DNA of 64,000 nucleotides. Origin: JAEUSG01 sp964590225. Its GTDB lineage: Bacteria; Fibrobacterota; OXYB2-FULL-49-7; JAEUSG01. Shown in pieces: positions 34,379 through 43,270 of the stretch (position 1 is the stretch's first letter; each line of letters opens with the position of its first letter). The notes under the pieces were generated by a model, which saw only the letters and a list, made by a program, of their open reading frames with translations, was not told where the DNA came from and ran no database searches. Location of the stretch: the NCBI GenBank assembly GCA_964590225.1, contig CAZPWS010000013.1, positions 3,008-67,007 on the forward strand, written 5' to 3'. The position numbers and the translations under genes are program-made.

Positions 34379-37300
34379 CTGAAACCAACACTCTTATTTT
34401 TGCTAGAAAGCAGCTCAGGGAATGACGAACTGCATCTGGCGTTTTTCCCATATGAAAAGTCTCCACCGGCGATTTTATTATAGCCACCCTCCCTGTCCGC
34501 AACCCATTCCCATACATTGCCAGTTAGATCATAAACACCATTATCGCCAACACATCTTTTCCTTTTTCCAGACACCTCTACTTCGGTTGAACTCGTATTG
34601 CATTTTTCCTCGCTGTAAATAGCACCCCAGGGATACTCATTTGATTCTCTTCCATTAACGCAGGCGGCTCGCCATTCAGTGAAACGACAAAGCCTTTTCC
34701 CTACGCTTCTGCAGCGCATCTCCGCCTCAACCCACGAAGCTCCCGTATGAGGCAATTCGCCCTTAATATTTGGGAACTCATATTTATCTATACAAAAAGC
34801 CTGTTCCCCGGCAAATAGGGAGACCATATTTACAGGGCAGTTTTTATATATCTTGACTTCTCTTGTTAGGCGAGATACAAGCCCCGCCGGATCCATAACC
34901 TCAAGACTTACTGAATACCTGCCAGGCCTTTGAAAAAAGGCTTCCTTTTGGGGATTACTGGACCAACCTGATTCAATAACAGAATCGCTCTTTATATCCC
35001 ACCGGTACCGAAGCGCATCGGAACCTGATTCCTCATCGACTGACATTGAAGCATCAAACATTACCGGAGTACCTTCCAAAGGCATTGATGGCTCTACAAC
35101 AAAATCAGGTCTCGGCGGCAAATCAAGGATATAGTCTCCCCCTGCTATTTTTCCCTTATAGCCGTACTGATCCATCGCAAAATAACGGAGTCTCGTTGAT
35201 TTGGTTACTGGTATGGGACTCCTATAAATCTGCGACCTTTCCGTTGGCTCTTTTCCGTCGATGCTGTAATATATGGTTGCGTCATTAAAGGTGGAGAGAA
35301 CTACATGAAGGATTTTATTATGCTTCCCTTCTGCGGGTGTTGCAAGAACCGTTGGCAGGTTGGCATCAAACTGGTACAGCATACTCCTGTTACCAGCCAT
35401 GTCCTCTGCTATGAAATTTATACGGATGGTATCTCTCAGAGGGAAAACGAGTTTATCCTTGGAAAGAAACAATTTATTACCAATAACGGAAGCGGTAGGA
35501 CTCCTTTCGGGATTTGATCCGTCTGTAGTATAGTAAATAGACGCATTTTCAGAACATTCGAAATATAGAGTAATCGTGGAATCAACAATATTTCTCTTTG
35601 AATAAACATTAACATCTGGAGGGTATAAGTCTATAAAATAACTTTCTTCTCTAATAGACGAGCGGGCACCCTGAAGGTTTTCTGTAAAGTATTCTACTTT
35701 ATACAAACCATTGGCGTTAAAGAATAATGGTTCACCATATTCTAAGAAATCCCCTCTATCAGCATCTCTTGCCTTTATTCTATAAAAAATTTTGCTCTTC
35801 ATGTTGGATGTAAGCGAGACGCGAACAGCCCTCCTATAAACCCCTCCCGGTGGTGCGGCGCTTACGCTCGGAAGGGCAATTTCGGTAAGCTCGGAAACAT
35901 CAGTTCTGTTTCCCACAGTATCAACAGCAAAATAACGAACCCTGCCCCCTGCATTAACTGTAAAAGGTTTTTCGTATTTTTTTGATAAAAAACTAGGCTC
36001 ACTACCGTCCGTCGTAAAATAGAGGATATCTTTAACATCTATTTCGAAAGCAATCTCGAAAGTTTTCCCATCTTCACCCTTAGTTATACGGGATAAAACC
36101 TTCGGAGGAGTCTGATCCAAAGTGTAAATTGCAGATGCAAATCCGCTTCTTACTCCGTTTATATCAACGGCCTGACAGGTAACCGAGACACGACCATCTT
36201 TAGTAACAGAAATTGGAGCAACATATTGCAGAGAATTCTCACCCGGCAGATTGTTATCGAGCGAATAAAAAATCCGTGCCGAATCACTTGTCGTTATTGA
36301 TATTCTAAATGGCTTATTATAAGTACCAGGTGCTGGGGAAAAGAAAATTTTTGGCGGCTCGGTTTCGGATGTAAATCTTTGCCTGAAATCGTTAGAAAAA
36401 TTACCCGCAGCATCCCTCGCATAGACTCTTAAATCAAGAACACCTTTTTTGGGTACAGATATGGGGCCGGTGTATGGAATAGATTTTTCAGTAGGAGCTG
36501 TTCCGTCGATAGTGTAAGTGATAACTGCCTTTTCGTTGGATCGGATTTGGACACTTCTTTTTTCACCAGTTGTTTTCATCACAGCCGATACCTTTGGAGG
36601 ATGTATATCAACGGTAAATACAAGTTTTGACAGATCGGATCTTACGCCCGCACTATTCTCACCATAGAAACTCAATATGGTTTGTCCTGCCTTAATATTA
36701 AGTGGGGAAACATATTGTAAGAAGGAAGATATTGGAGCAAATTCGTCAAACGAGTATCGAATTTTTACCCCCTCAGTTGACGAGAGTGTTAACTTAAATG
36801 GTTTATCGAAAAGACCACCTGCTTCACTCGCTTTAACAACAGGCATCGATTTTTCGAATGAGTAAACAGCAGACGCCTCATCACTTCTATTTCCAGCTTC
36901 ATCTATCGCATAAGCTTTGAGTGAACACGGCTTACCAATTACAATCCGCCCTTTGTACGCAACAAAATCGGAACCGCAAAGCGAATAATAAATCGATGCG
37001 GGCTCACTTGTAAGCAATTTAACTTCAACATCTTTTGCGAATACGCCACCACGAGGAGTAATGTCAACTTTTGGAGCATGGGTATCAACTCTATAAACAA
37101 CAATCTTTTCTTCAGATCGGTTTCCAACTATATCGGAGGCGAAATACCGTAGCTCTGTCCGTCCTTCAGCAGAAATTGTAAGCAGACCGGAGTACTCCGT
37201 CGATTTATCCGTTGGCGTTGTTCCATCAACGGTATAGTATATGGTCGCCTGCTCATTTGTTGTAAAGCGGATTTCGAGTGGCCTATTATACAAGCCAGGA

Positions 37301-37413
37301 GGGACAGTAACCTGTACAAATGGAGCCGTTGTATCAATGATACCTGCAGATGGCACAGGTAACGCTCGCTCGGCCGCTATAAAGCTAAAAAGTGATAGGA
37401 CAAAAAGTATCAT
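34366..37413 (-). CDS. Exported lectin-like repeat protein with PKD and formylglycine-enzyme-like domain
   Basis: 1015 residues from the ATG at 37413, which places the signal peptide (MILFVLSLFSFIAA) at the start; a TTG 16 codons earlier is less likely. Nine tandem ~75-residue Ig-like repeats of the chitobiase C-terminal (CHB_HEX_C_1) type follow, each with a strand such as ATIYYTVDGTTPTDKS. A PKD-like domain (about 760-850) and a C-terminal FGE-sulfatase/C-type-lectin fold (ASWVEAEMRCRSVGKRLC, GNVWEWVAD, SVGFRCCK) complete it. The FGE-like fold is widely used as a binding module and no copper-site cysteines are evident, so a catalytic role is doubtful. Probably surface exposed and binding a glycan or partner. 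Confidence 0.85.
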   Translation of the reverse strand: MILFVLSLFSFIAAERALPVPSAGIIDTTAPFVQVTVPPGLYNRPLEIRFTTNEQATIYYTVDGTTPTDKSTEYSGLLTISAEGRTELRYFASDIVGNRSEEKIVVYRVDTHAPKVDITPRGGVFAKDVEVKLLTSEPASIYYSLCGSDFVAYKGRIVIGKPCSLKAYAIDEAGNRSDEASAVYSFEKSMPVVKASEAGGLFDKPFKLTLSSTEGVKIRYSFDEFAPISSFLQYVSPLNIKAGQTILSFYGENSAGVRSDLSKLVFTVDIHPPKVSAVMKTTGEKRSVQIRSNEKAVITYTIDGTAPTEKSIPYTGPISVPKKGVLDLRVYARDAAGNFSNDFRQRFTSETEPPKIFFSPAPGTYNKPFRISITTSDSARIFYSLDNNLPGENSLQYVAPISVTKDGRVSVTCQAVDINGVRSGFASAIYTLDQTPPKVLSRITKGEDGKTFEIAFEIDVKDILYFTTDGSEPSFLSKKYEKPFTVNAGGRVRYFAVDTVGNRTDVSELTEIALPSVSAAPPGGVYRRAVRVSLTSNMKSKIFYRIKARDADRGDFLEYGEPLFFNANGLYKVEYFTENLQGARSSIREESYFIDLYPPDVNVYSKRNIVDSTITLYFECSENASIYYTTDGSNPERSPTASVIGNKLFLSKDKLVFPLRDTIRINFIAEDMAGNRSMLYQFDANLPTVLATPAEGKHNKILHVVLSTFNDATIYYSIDGKEPTERSQIYRSPIPVTKSTRLRYFAMDQYGYKGKIAGGDYILDLPPRPDFVVEPSMPLEGTPVMFDASMSVDEESGSDALRYRWDIKSDSVIESGWSSNPQKEAFFQRPGRYSVSLEVMDPAGLVSRLTREVKIYKNCPVNMVSLFAGEQAFCIDKYEFPNIKGELPHTGASWVEAEMRCRSVGKRLCRFTEWRAACVNGRESNEYPWGAIYSEEKCNTSSTEVEVSGKRKRCVGDNGVYDLTGNVWEWVADREGGYNKIAGGDFSYGKNARCSSSFPELLSSKNKSVGFRCCK

Positions 37414-37482
37414 TTTGTTGTAGGATAATATTATAGAATTGTATGAGTAGTCGCAAAGCAAAAAAGAGATAGGCGCCTTTTC

Positions 37483-38643
37483 TTACTTGAAATATTTATC
37501 AAGAATTTCGCGACTCGAAAGGATATAATCAATTCCTGAATAAACGGTAACAAGCGTAACCATCCCCATTAGTGAAAATGGGACCCAGCTCCACGCAATC
37601 AGTAAATTTCCGTAAATGAGAGGATAAAGGGAGGGAAATGCACTGTTCGATAACATGGAAAGAGCTGTAGCAAGTACGAGAACCGTAATAATAACAGTTG
37701 CCTGAAGTGCTGTTTTCCACTTGCCAGAATTTCGGGCAGATATAACAACATTTTCGGCAGCAGCAAGCGTTCGAATAACATCTATCGCTGTCTCTCTATA
37801 GAAAACAATTGCAACCATCCACACCGGAACATAGTTTGAAGCCACAAAGCAGAGAAACATGGTCATAGTGCATATCTTGTCTGAAAATGGATCGAGGTAT
37901 TTGCCAAGCTTGGTCACTTCATTTCTCTTGCGGGCAAAATAACCATCGAGCCCATCTGTAACAGTAAAAAATACCGCCAGCAGTATCGCAAGCACCTGAA
38001 GAATTATGGAGTTGTCTGAAAAATTTGCGTTCCGGTCGTAGAAATAAACAATAAGAAAAACAGGGCTCATTAAGAGCCGCATAAGCGTTATTCTTGTTGC
38101 AAGATTTATCTCTTTAAACTTTCTGTCCCGTTTGTATCTGTTCCAGAATAAACCTACACCATCAACAAAGGAGACAACAAGAACCGCAATAAGCGCGAGA
38201 TTATGAAACGGCTCAACCGGATAAACCGTCGCTACAGTAAATAAGAAAATTGCCATAAATACGGTGCCGGTGTTAAATTTTTGCATCCCCTTTGGTGCCG
38301 CATATTCAACATTTTTCAAAAGATACTGAACAGCATGACGCATGAAAAAAAGCTCTTTTCCAAACACGAAAAGTGTAACAAAGGAGAGCAGTATTGGAAA
38401 CCTTGCACTGTTTTGTATGGACATGCCACAAATTGTTACAAGAATCGAGACAAGAGCAAAGCGGTTTGATAGCGCACACACAACCTTTGATGGCTGATCC
38501 CTCTTAAACAGTTCGAGTAATCCAACCAAAGCAATGGCTCCCAATGCGACAATCGCGCCAACAGCTTCGCCGAAAAGGAGCGCCTTAATTACAATAAAGG
38601 TAAGTATCAGTTTGGTGGCCGATAATACTATCGCAAATTCCAT
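37483..38643 (-). CDS. pgsA: CDP-diacylglycerol-glycerol-3-phosphate phosphatidyltransferase with membrane extension
   Basis: 386 residues. The C-terminal ~210 are a CDP-alcohol phosphatidyltransferase with the full signature D-G-x2-A-R-x8-G-x3-D-x3-D (DGYFARKRNEVTKLGKYLDP then FSD) and NLATRITLMRLLMSPVF, as in phosphatidylglycerophosphate synthase. The N-terminal ~175 are an extra block of five or six hydrophobic segments not seen in E. coli PgsA. The product is the precursor of phosphatidylglycerol and cardiolipin. Could also be another CDP-alcohol transferase; the PgsA branch is favoured by motif details. Confidence 0.82.
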   Translation of the reverse strand: MEFAIVLSATKLILTFIVIKALLFGEAVGAIVALGAIALVGLLELFKRDQPSKVVCALSNRFALVSILVTICGMSIQNSARFPILLSFVTLFVFGKELFFMRHAVQYLLKNVEYAAPKGMQKFNTGTVFMAIFLFTVATVYPVEPFHNLALIAVLVVSFVDGVGLFWNRYKRDRKFKEINLATRITLMRLLMSPVFLIVYFYDRNANFSDNSIILQVLAILLAVFFTVTDGLDGYFARKRNEVTKLGKYLDPFSDKICTMTMFLCFVASNYVPVWMVAIVFYRETAIDVIRTLAAAENVVISARNSGKWKTALQATVIITVLVLATALSMLSNSAFPSLYPLIYGNLLIAWSWVPFSLMGMVTLVTVYSGIDYILSSREILDKYFK

Positions 38644-38666
38644 TTAGTTTTGAATATACTTAAATT

Positions 38667-40310
38667 TCAACTTAACAGTTTTTTTGCGTGTTCGACGGCA
38701 GCTATTTTTTCTGCTCCTCCAAGCATCCGTGCAAGTTCCTCAACCCTCTCCTCATAATCAAGCTCTATAACTCTCACAACCGTAGCTGTTCCAATATTTC
38801 TTTTAACCACCGAAAAATGGTGCTCAGCTTCTTTTGCTATCTGATGAGAATGAGTTACAGAGAAAACCTGTCTATTTATACCAACTTTCTTAAGCATCTT
38901 TCCAACCATTTCTGAAGTTTCGCCGCCTATACCGGCATCAATCTCATCAAAAACAAGAACTGGTACCAAATCTCTTTCGGCCGTAACAACTCTTATAGAA
39001 AGCATTAAACGGGCAAGTTCGCCACCCGAAGCAGTATCCGCAAGGTTTTTCACCTCTTCACCAGGATTAGCCGAAAAGACAAACTCAATTTTATCAATTC
39101 CGCTTTCGGAGGGGAACTCCCTGTCTATAAATTTAATTCTGAATTCTGTCTTTTCCATATTAAGCAGCTTCAAATTTTTTATAACACCACGACTAAATAA
39201 TTCAGCCGCTTTTTTTCTTTGTGAAGAAAGCCCCTTCCCCTTCGATAATACTGATTCTCGTAAATTATCTGCTTTAATCCGCAATTCATCTTCTTCTGTC
39301 CCACCATTAGCTAATGAAAGAAGGGCTTTTTCTGTTTCGGCAAGAAGCGATACAAGCCCACCTTCATCCTGCTGATACTTTCGTTTGAGCCTGTTTATTT
39401 TAGCAAGAGAATCGTTAAGAGCATCAATATTTTCGTCAGATTCATCATCGTAGTCGAATTTTATAGCCGAAGCAGCCTCCTTTACAAGCGACAACGCCTC
39501 ACAAACCATTTTCCCCCGCTCATCATACAAAGCGTCAATTGCAATAAGCCTTTCGAATAGTTTTTGTGTCTCCCTTAATGAAGGAAGCAGCCTGTCATCA
39601 AGACATTCTCTCAATTCCCTGCGAAGCTCTATTAACTTTTGTCCTCCTTCAATTCTGCGTATTTTTGCAAGAAGCTGCTCTTCTTCTCCAAATCTGACAT
39701 TCGCCTCCTTTAACTCCCTTAATCGCAATGAAAGCATATCTGATTCTTCGCGAATTTTTTTATTGCGAACAACAAGCATATCGAGCGCTCTTTCCGTCTC
39801 CTTCCACTCCATAAATAGCATCGCATATTCTTTTCGTAAAGACACTAAGCCGCCGAAATCATCAAGCAATGAAAGCTGTGTTTCGGTCTTTGTAAGCGAT
39901 TCGTTGTCGTGCTGACCATGAAAATCAACCAAAAGATCTCCAAGACTCCGAAGTGATGCCATTGTTATCTGCTGACCGTTAGCAAAAGCACGGCTTCTGT
40001 TATCTGAGCCTATTTCCCGCTTAATAATTAGTTCTGTTCCATTCTCAAGTGCAATAGCAGAATCATTAAGCGCCCTATGCAGCGAGCTATTCTTTTTATC
40101 AATATTAAATGTGCCTTGAACTACGGCCTTCTCTTTACCGCTTCGGACTACGCTTCCCTTTAACTTACCACCTAGAAGTAACAGAAGGGCATCAGTAACC
40201 ATCGACTTGCCCGCTCCTGTTTCGCCGGTTAGGACATTAAACCCTGCACCGAACGAGATATCAAGTTTATCTACGAGAATAAGGTCTCTCACAGACAGGT
40301 ATGTTAACAT
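38667..40310 (-). CDS. recN: DNA repair protein RecN
   Basis: SMC-like ATPase that acts early in double-strand break repair. 547 residues, normal length. Walker A GETGAGKS near residue 31 within FNVLTGETGAGKSMVTDAL, a long antiparallel coiled coil (about 155-365), SGGELARLMLS signature and Walker B VPVLVFDEIDAGIGGETSEM are all present, with the final SVTHSHQIAKEAEHHFSV. It lies 14 nt after guaB on the same strand. Confidence 0.97.
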   Translation of the reverse strand: MLTYLSVRDLILVDKLDISFGAGFNVLTGETGAGKSMVTDALLLLLGGKLKGSVVRSGKEKAVVQGTFNIDKKNSSLHRALNDSAIALENGTELIIKREIGSDNRSRAFANGQQITMASLRSLGDLLVDFHGQHDNESLTKTETQLSLLDDFGGLVSLRKEYAMLFMEWKETERALDMLVVRNKKIREESDMLSLRLRELKEANVRFGEEEQLLAKIRRIEGGQKLIELRRELRECLDDRLLPSLRETQKLFERLIAIDALYDERGKMVCEALSLVKEAASAIKFDYDDESDENIDALNDSLAKINRLKRKYQQDEGGLVSLLAETEKALLSLANGGTEEDELRIKADNLRESVLSKGKGLSSQRKKAAELFSRGVIKNLKLLNMEKTEFRIKFIDREFPSESGIDKIEFVFSANPGEEVKNLADTASGGELARLMLSIRVVTAERDLVPVLVFDEIDAGIGGETSEMVGKMLKKVGINRQVFSVTHSHQIAKEAEHHFSVVKRNIGTATVVRVIELDYEERVEELARMLGGAEKIAAVEHAKKLLS

Positions 40311-40324
40311 GTCAATACGCAGTG

Positions 40325-41788
40325 TTAATGATCTGTCCGGTAGTTTGGAGCCTCTTTGGTGATTTTAACATCATGTGGATGACTTTCGCGAACACCGGCG
40401 GCTGTAATCTGTACAAACTCGGCCTTACGCATACCAGCAAGTGTTTTTGCCCCACAATAACCCATAGCGGAACGCAGTCCACCTACAAATTGCCGAACTG
40501 AATCAGATACAGAACCGCGGAAAGGAACCCTTCCTTCGATACCTTCGGGTATCATTTTAGACTCCTCTTTGGTATCAGATTGGAAATATCTGTCCTTGGA
40601 GCCTTTTTTCATTGCTCCGAGCGAACCCATTCCTCGATAACTCTTATATGTCCGCCCCTCAAGCAAAATTAGTTCGCCCGGGCTTTCCGAAGTACCAGCA
40701 AGCAGCCCACCTATCATGACAGCGTCGGCACCTGCGGCAAGAGCCTTGGCAATGTCACCTGAATATCTGATACCACCATCAGCTATAATAGTAACGCCCA
40801 CCTTTGCGGCTACTTTGGCACAGTCGGCTATGGCCGTAATTTGCGGAAGACCAACACCAGCAACTACTCGCGTGGTACAAATTGACCCAGGTCCTATGCC
40901 TACCTTTACAACAGTTGCGCCCGCTTCAGCAAGATCCTTAACGGCAGCCGCTGTTACAACATTGCCGCCAATAATATCAAGTGATGGATATGCCTTTCGA
41001 ATTCGCCTTACCATATTTAGAACACCCTTATTATGCCCATGCGCGGTATCGACAGCAATAATATCAACTCCGGCTCTAACAAGCGCGGCAACACGATCCA
41101 TTGTATCAGGTGTTGTACCTACGGCGGCACCAACTCTTAGTCGTCCCTTTTTGTCAATACAGGCTTCGGGATACTGAAGCTTATTTTGGATGTCACGGAC
41201 GGTAATTAGTCCGACAAGTTCTCCCTTGCTGTTAACAAGAGGAAGTTTTTCAATTCTATGCTTATATAAAAGATCTTTTGCACTGTCGAGATCTATTCCA
41301 AATTTTGCAGTAATAAGCTTATTAAGAGGAACCATTATACGCGAGAGAGGTGTTGCCGGATTATGCGAATAGCGCAAATCCCTATTGGTTACAAGACCAA
41401 CCAGCTTCTTTTCTTCGACAATGGGAAAACCCGATATCTTCCGCTCCTCCATAATTCGCAAAGCATCCATTACAAGACTGTCAGGACCAAGCGTAAAAGG
41501 ACTCGTTATAACACCACTTTCATATCGCTTCACTTTTTCTACCTCAGTGGCCTGCTCTTCAATAGTAAGATTTTTATGGATTATACCCAAACCGCCTTCC
41601 CGCGCAATAGCAACGGCCATTGCTGCCTCAGTTACAGTATCCATGGCCGCAGTAACAATAGGTACATTAAGCGCTATTCGTGGGGTTAGCTGGGTTTTTA
41701 CTACTGTTTCGCCAGGCAAAACATCCGAAGCACCAGGCACCAAAAGTACATCATCAAATGTAAGTGCCAGCTCTTGCCTTAATCTCAT
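40325..41788 (-). CDS. guaB: IMP dehydrogenase
   Basis: Oxidises IMP to XMP, the rate-limiting step of GMP synthesis. 487 residues from the ATG at 41788, chosen because AGGTGG lies six bases upstream; a GTG four codons earlier would overlap the preceding gene. Contains the barrel start LTFDDVLLVPGAS, two CBS domains in the middle (about 90-210), the active-site loop GPGSICTTRVVAGVG with its catalytic Cys, and GGIRYSGDIAKALAAGADAVM. Followed by recN after 14 nt. Confidence 0.97.
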   Translation of the reverse strand: MRLRQELALTFDDVLLVPGASDVLPGETVVKTQLTPRIALNVPIVTAAMDTVTEAAMAVAIAREGGLGIIHKNLTIEEQATEVEKVKRYESGVITSPFTLGPDSLVMDALRIMEERKISGFPIVEEKKLVGLVTNRDLRYSHNPATPLSRIMVPLNKLITAKFGIDLDSAKDLLYKHRIEKLPLVNSKGELVGLITVRDIQNKLQYPEACIDKKGRLRVGAAVGTTPDTMDRVAALVRAGVDIIAVDTAHGHNKGVLNMVRRIRKAYPSLDIIGGNVVTAAAVKDLAEAGATVVKVGIGPGSICTTRVVAGVGLPQITAIADCAKVAAKVGVTIIADGGIRYSGDIAKALAAGADAVMIGGLLAGTSESPGELILLEGRTYKSYRGMGSLGAMKKGSKDRYFQSDTKEESKMIPEGIEGRVPFRGSVSDSVRQFVGGLRSAMGYCGAKTLAGMRKAEFVQITAAGVRESHPHDVKITKEAPNYRTDH

Positions 41789-41796
41789 TTTCCACC

Positions 41797-42573
41797 TCAC
41801 TCGTTCTGCGGCTGTACCTCAGACTGTACATCAGATTTAACAACAGTATCCGTAACTTCGGCCTGCCATACAAGTATAGAACCGCATGTCTCACATAGTA
41901 TTACAGAAGAATTTCTACGGACATCGATAAAACGCTGGGGAGCAAGTTTTCGTCCGCAAATACTGCACGAACGGCGGCTATCCGTAACTGTACCTACATG
42001 CATTCCCGTCTTTTTTGCGTTGTACATTCGCATATAAACCGACAAAACCTGCTTTCCTATAGTTGATTCTATCTCCTTTCGACGGATTTCGCATTTGCTT
42101 ATTTCTGATTCAAGGCTTGCGTTCTCTGTTTCAAGATTAGCAAGTTCTTCCCGCATAGCGATATGCTCCTGATCGCTCTCCTTATTCTTAGCAACGGAAA
42201 TTTTTTCGTCAACCGAAACCATTTCTGAATCAAGTACAGTAAGCCTGTTCTCTATCTCTGCTATTCTCTGCTTACGAACAGAGATTTCATTATGTACAGC
42301 GTCGTATTCTTCGTTGGTTTTAATGAGCATAAGTTTGTCTTCGCTCTTTTTTAACCCTTCTCTCTCCTCTTCAAGAGAAATTACCGCGCTGCTTCTATTG
42401 GCAGCAAGCTCCTTTGCCTTAACATCAAGAAGCGAAGATCCGCTGTTATCAATAAGTAGAGACTCTTTGAGGGATGCTATTTTAGCAGGATACTCCCGCT
42501 TTTTCTTGTTTAGGAAGAAGATCTCCTGATCTATGACTGAAAGCTCCAGGATGCTTTGAAGATCTTTATTCAC
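41797..42573 (-). CDS. Coiled-coil zinc-ribbon protein (CT398-like)
   Basis: 258 residues from a GTG start with an AAAGGGGGG site. Residues 1-175 form a long antiparallel coiled coil; residues ~205-240 form a four-cysteine zinc ribbon (CSICGRKLAPQRF, ILCETCGS). This is the widespread zf-RING_7/CT398 family, of unknown function, often next to nucleic-acid or RNA genes. It is the first gene of the guaB-recN-pgsA strand block and stands behind a terminator-like hairpin. Confidence 0.85.
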   Translation of the reverse strand: MNKDLQSILELSVIDQEIFFLNKKKREYPAKIASLKESLLIDNSGSSLLDVKAKELAANRSSAVISLEEEREGLKKSEDKLMLIKTNEEYDAVHNEISVRKQRIAEIENRLTVLDSEMVSVDEKISVAKNKESDQEHIAMREELANLETENASLESEISKCEIRRKEIESTIGKQVLSVYMRMYNAKKTGMHVGTVTDSRRSCSICGRKLAPQRFIDVRRNSSVILCETCGSILVWQAEVTDTVVKSDVQSEVQPQNE

Positions 42574-42593
42574 TAAACCCCCCTTTCAAAATT

Positions 42594-42620
42594 AAAAAAG
42601 CGCACAATCCCGTGTGCGCT
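42594..42620 (-). terminator. Terminator-like hairpin in the leader of the zinc-ribbon/guaB operon
   Basis: AGCGCACA and TGTGCGCT pair in an 8-bp stem with a six-base loop; on the minus strand six T follow. No minus-strand gene lies immediately upstream, so it either ends a short leader transcript or acts as an attenuator. A possible minus-strand promoter (TTGTAA, 17 bp, TTATAT) lies upstream in the same gap. Confidence 0.6.
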
Positions 42621-42731
42621 TTTAGTGTGGTTATTACAGATTATCTGCTTTGTATGATTATTCGCTTGTTTCATTTTTTATTTAATGAGCAAATATAATT
42701 AATAGAATGTGCGCGTTACAAAAAAACATAA

Positions 42732-42760
42732 TTGCATTTGTAAAACGGTTTAAATAATAT
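42732..42760 (+). promoter_or_regulatory. Sigma-70-like promoter of the MerR-PilZ gene
   Basis: TTGCAT (-35) and TAATAT (-10) are separated by exactly 17 bp. The expected transcription start is about 8-10 bases before the ATG at 42776 and no good ribosome binding site is present, so the mRNA may be nearly leaderless. The spacer is not the 19-20 bp typical of MerR-activated promoters. Confidence 0.5.
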
Positions 42761-42775
42761 TAATTGCAATAAGTT

Positions 42776-43270
42776 ATGAAAAAGACGCTTACTGTGAAAG
42801 AAGTTGCTGATTTGTGCGCAGTCACCCCCTCCACTGTTCAATACTGGGAACGAAAGGGGGCAATAAAGTCATTTAAGACTTTCGGTGGGCATAGAAGGTT
42901 TGAAGCTGACGCGGTTGAACAGTTCCTCGCTGAAAGAGGCAGGGGTTCTGCATCAATAACAGTGGCTACCGAAAAAAGAGCGGAACCCCGTTTTGCCGTA
43001 AGTTTCCCAGTACTAATTTTTGTTGAAGGGCTAACCGCGTGTACAGCCAGCGGAAATCTATCCAACCTGTCAAATAGTGGTTGTTGTATTGAATTTGCAT
43101 CAAGTTGCTGCAACAATTTGACCTCTATTGAAGAAAAGCTTTTTAATAACGAGGTAAAAATTGAACGGGGCGAAGGGTGTCAAACCATCAATTCCCCCAT
43201 GGCGGGACAAATCCGAAATATACGGTTGTTAGACCAGAAAACCATCCGAGTTGGTGTTTCGCTAAACTAA
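42776..43270 (+). CDS. MerR-type DNA-binding domain fused to a PilZ domain
   Basis: 164 residues. Residues 5-55 are an excisionase/MerR-type winged helix (LTVKEVADLCAVTPSTVQYW, GGHRRFEADAVEQF). Residues 65-164 are a PilZ domain with both cyclic-di-GMP motifs: RxxxR as RAEPR at 68-72 and N-x-S-x2-G as NLSNSG at 97-102. The combination suggests a transcription factor switched by cyclic-di-GMP. The MerR coiled-coil dimerisation helix is missing, so dimerisation would need the PilZ part or another arrangement. The next gene, 139 nt away on the same strand, encodes the giant secreted protein and is the likeliest target. Confidence 0.8.
   Translation: MKKTLTVKEVADLCAVTPSTVQYWERKGAIKSFKTFGGHRRFEADAVEQFLAERGRGSASITVATEKRAEPRFAVSFPVLIFVEGLTACTASGNLSNLSNSGCCIEFASSCCNNLTSIEEKLFNNEVKIERGEGCQTINSPMAGQIRNIRLLDQKTIRVGVSLN

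Noticed and set aside
34366..34800. True formylglycine-generating (sulfatase-activating) enzyme
   Set aside because: Only the fold pattern is seen; there is no sulfatase nearby and no clear copper-site cysteine pair, so a binding role is more likely.
42763..42770. ATTGCAAT shared between the MerR-PilZ promoter and the ilv palindrome
   Set aside because: The same 8-mer also occurs inside the dfx coding sequence (63019-63026); in AT-rich DNA this is expected by chance.
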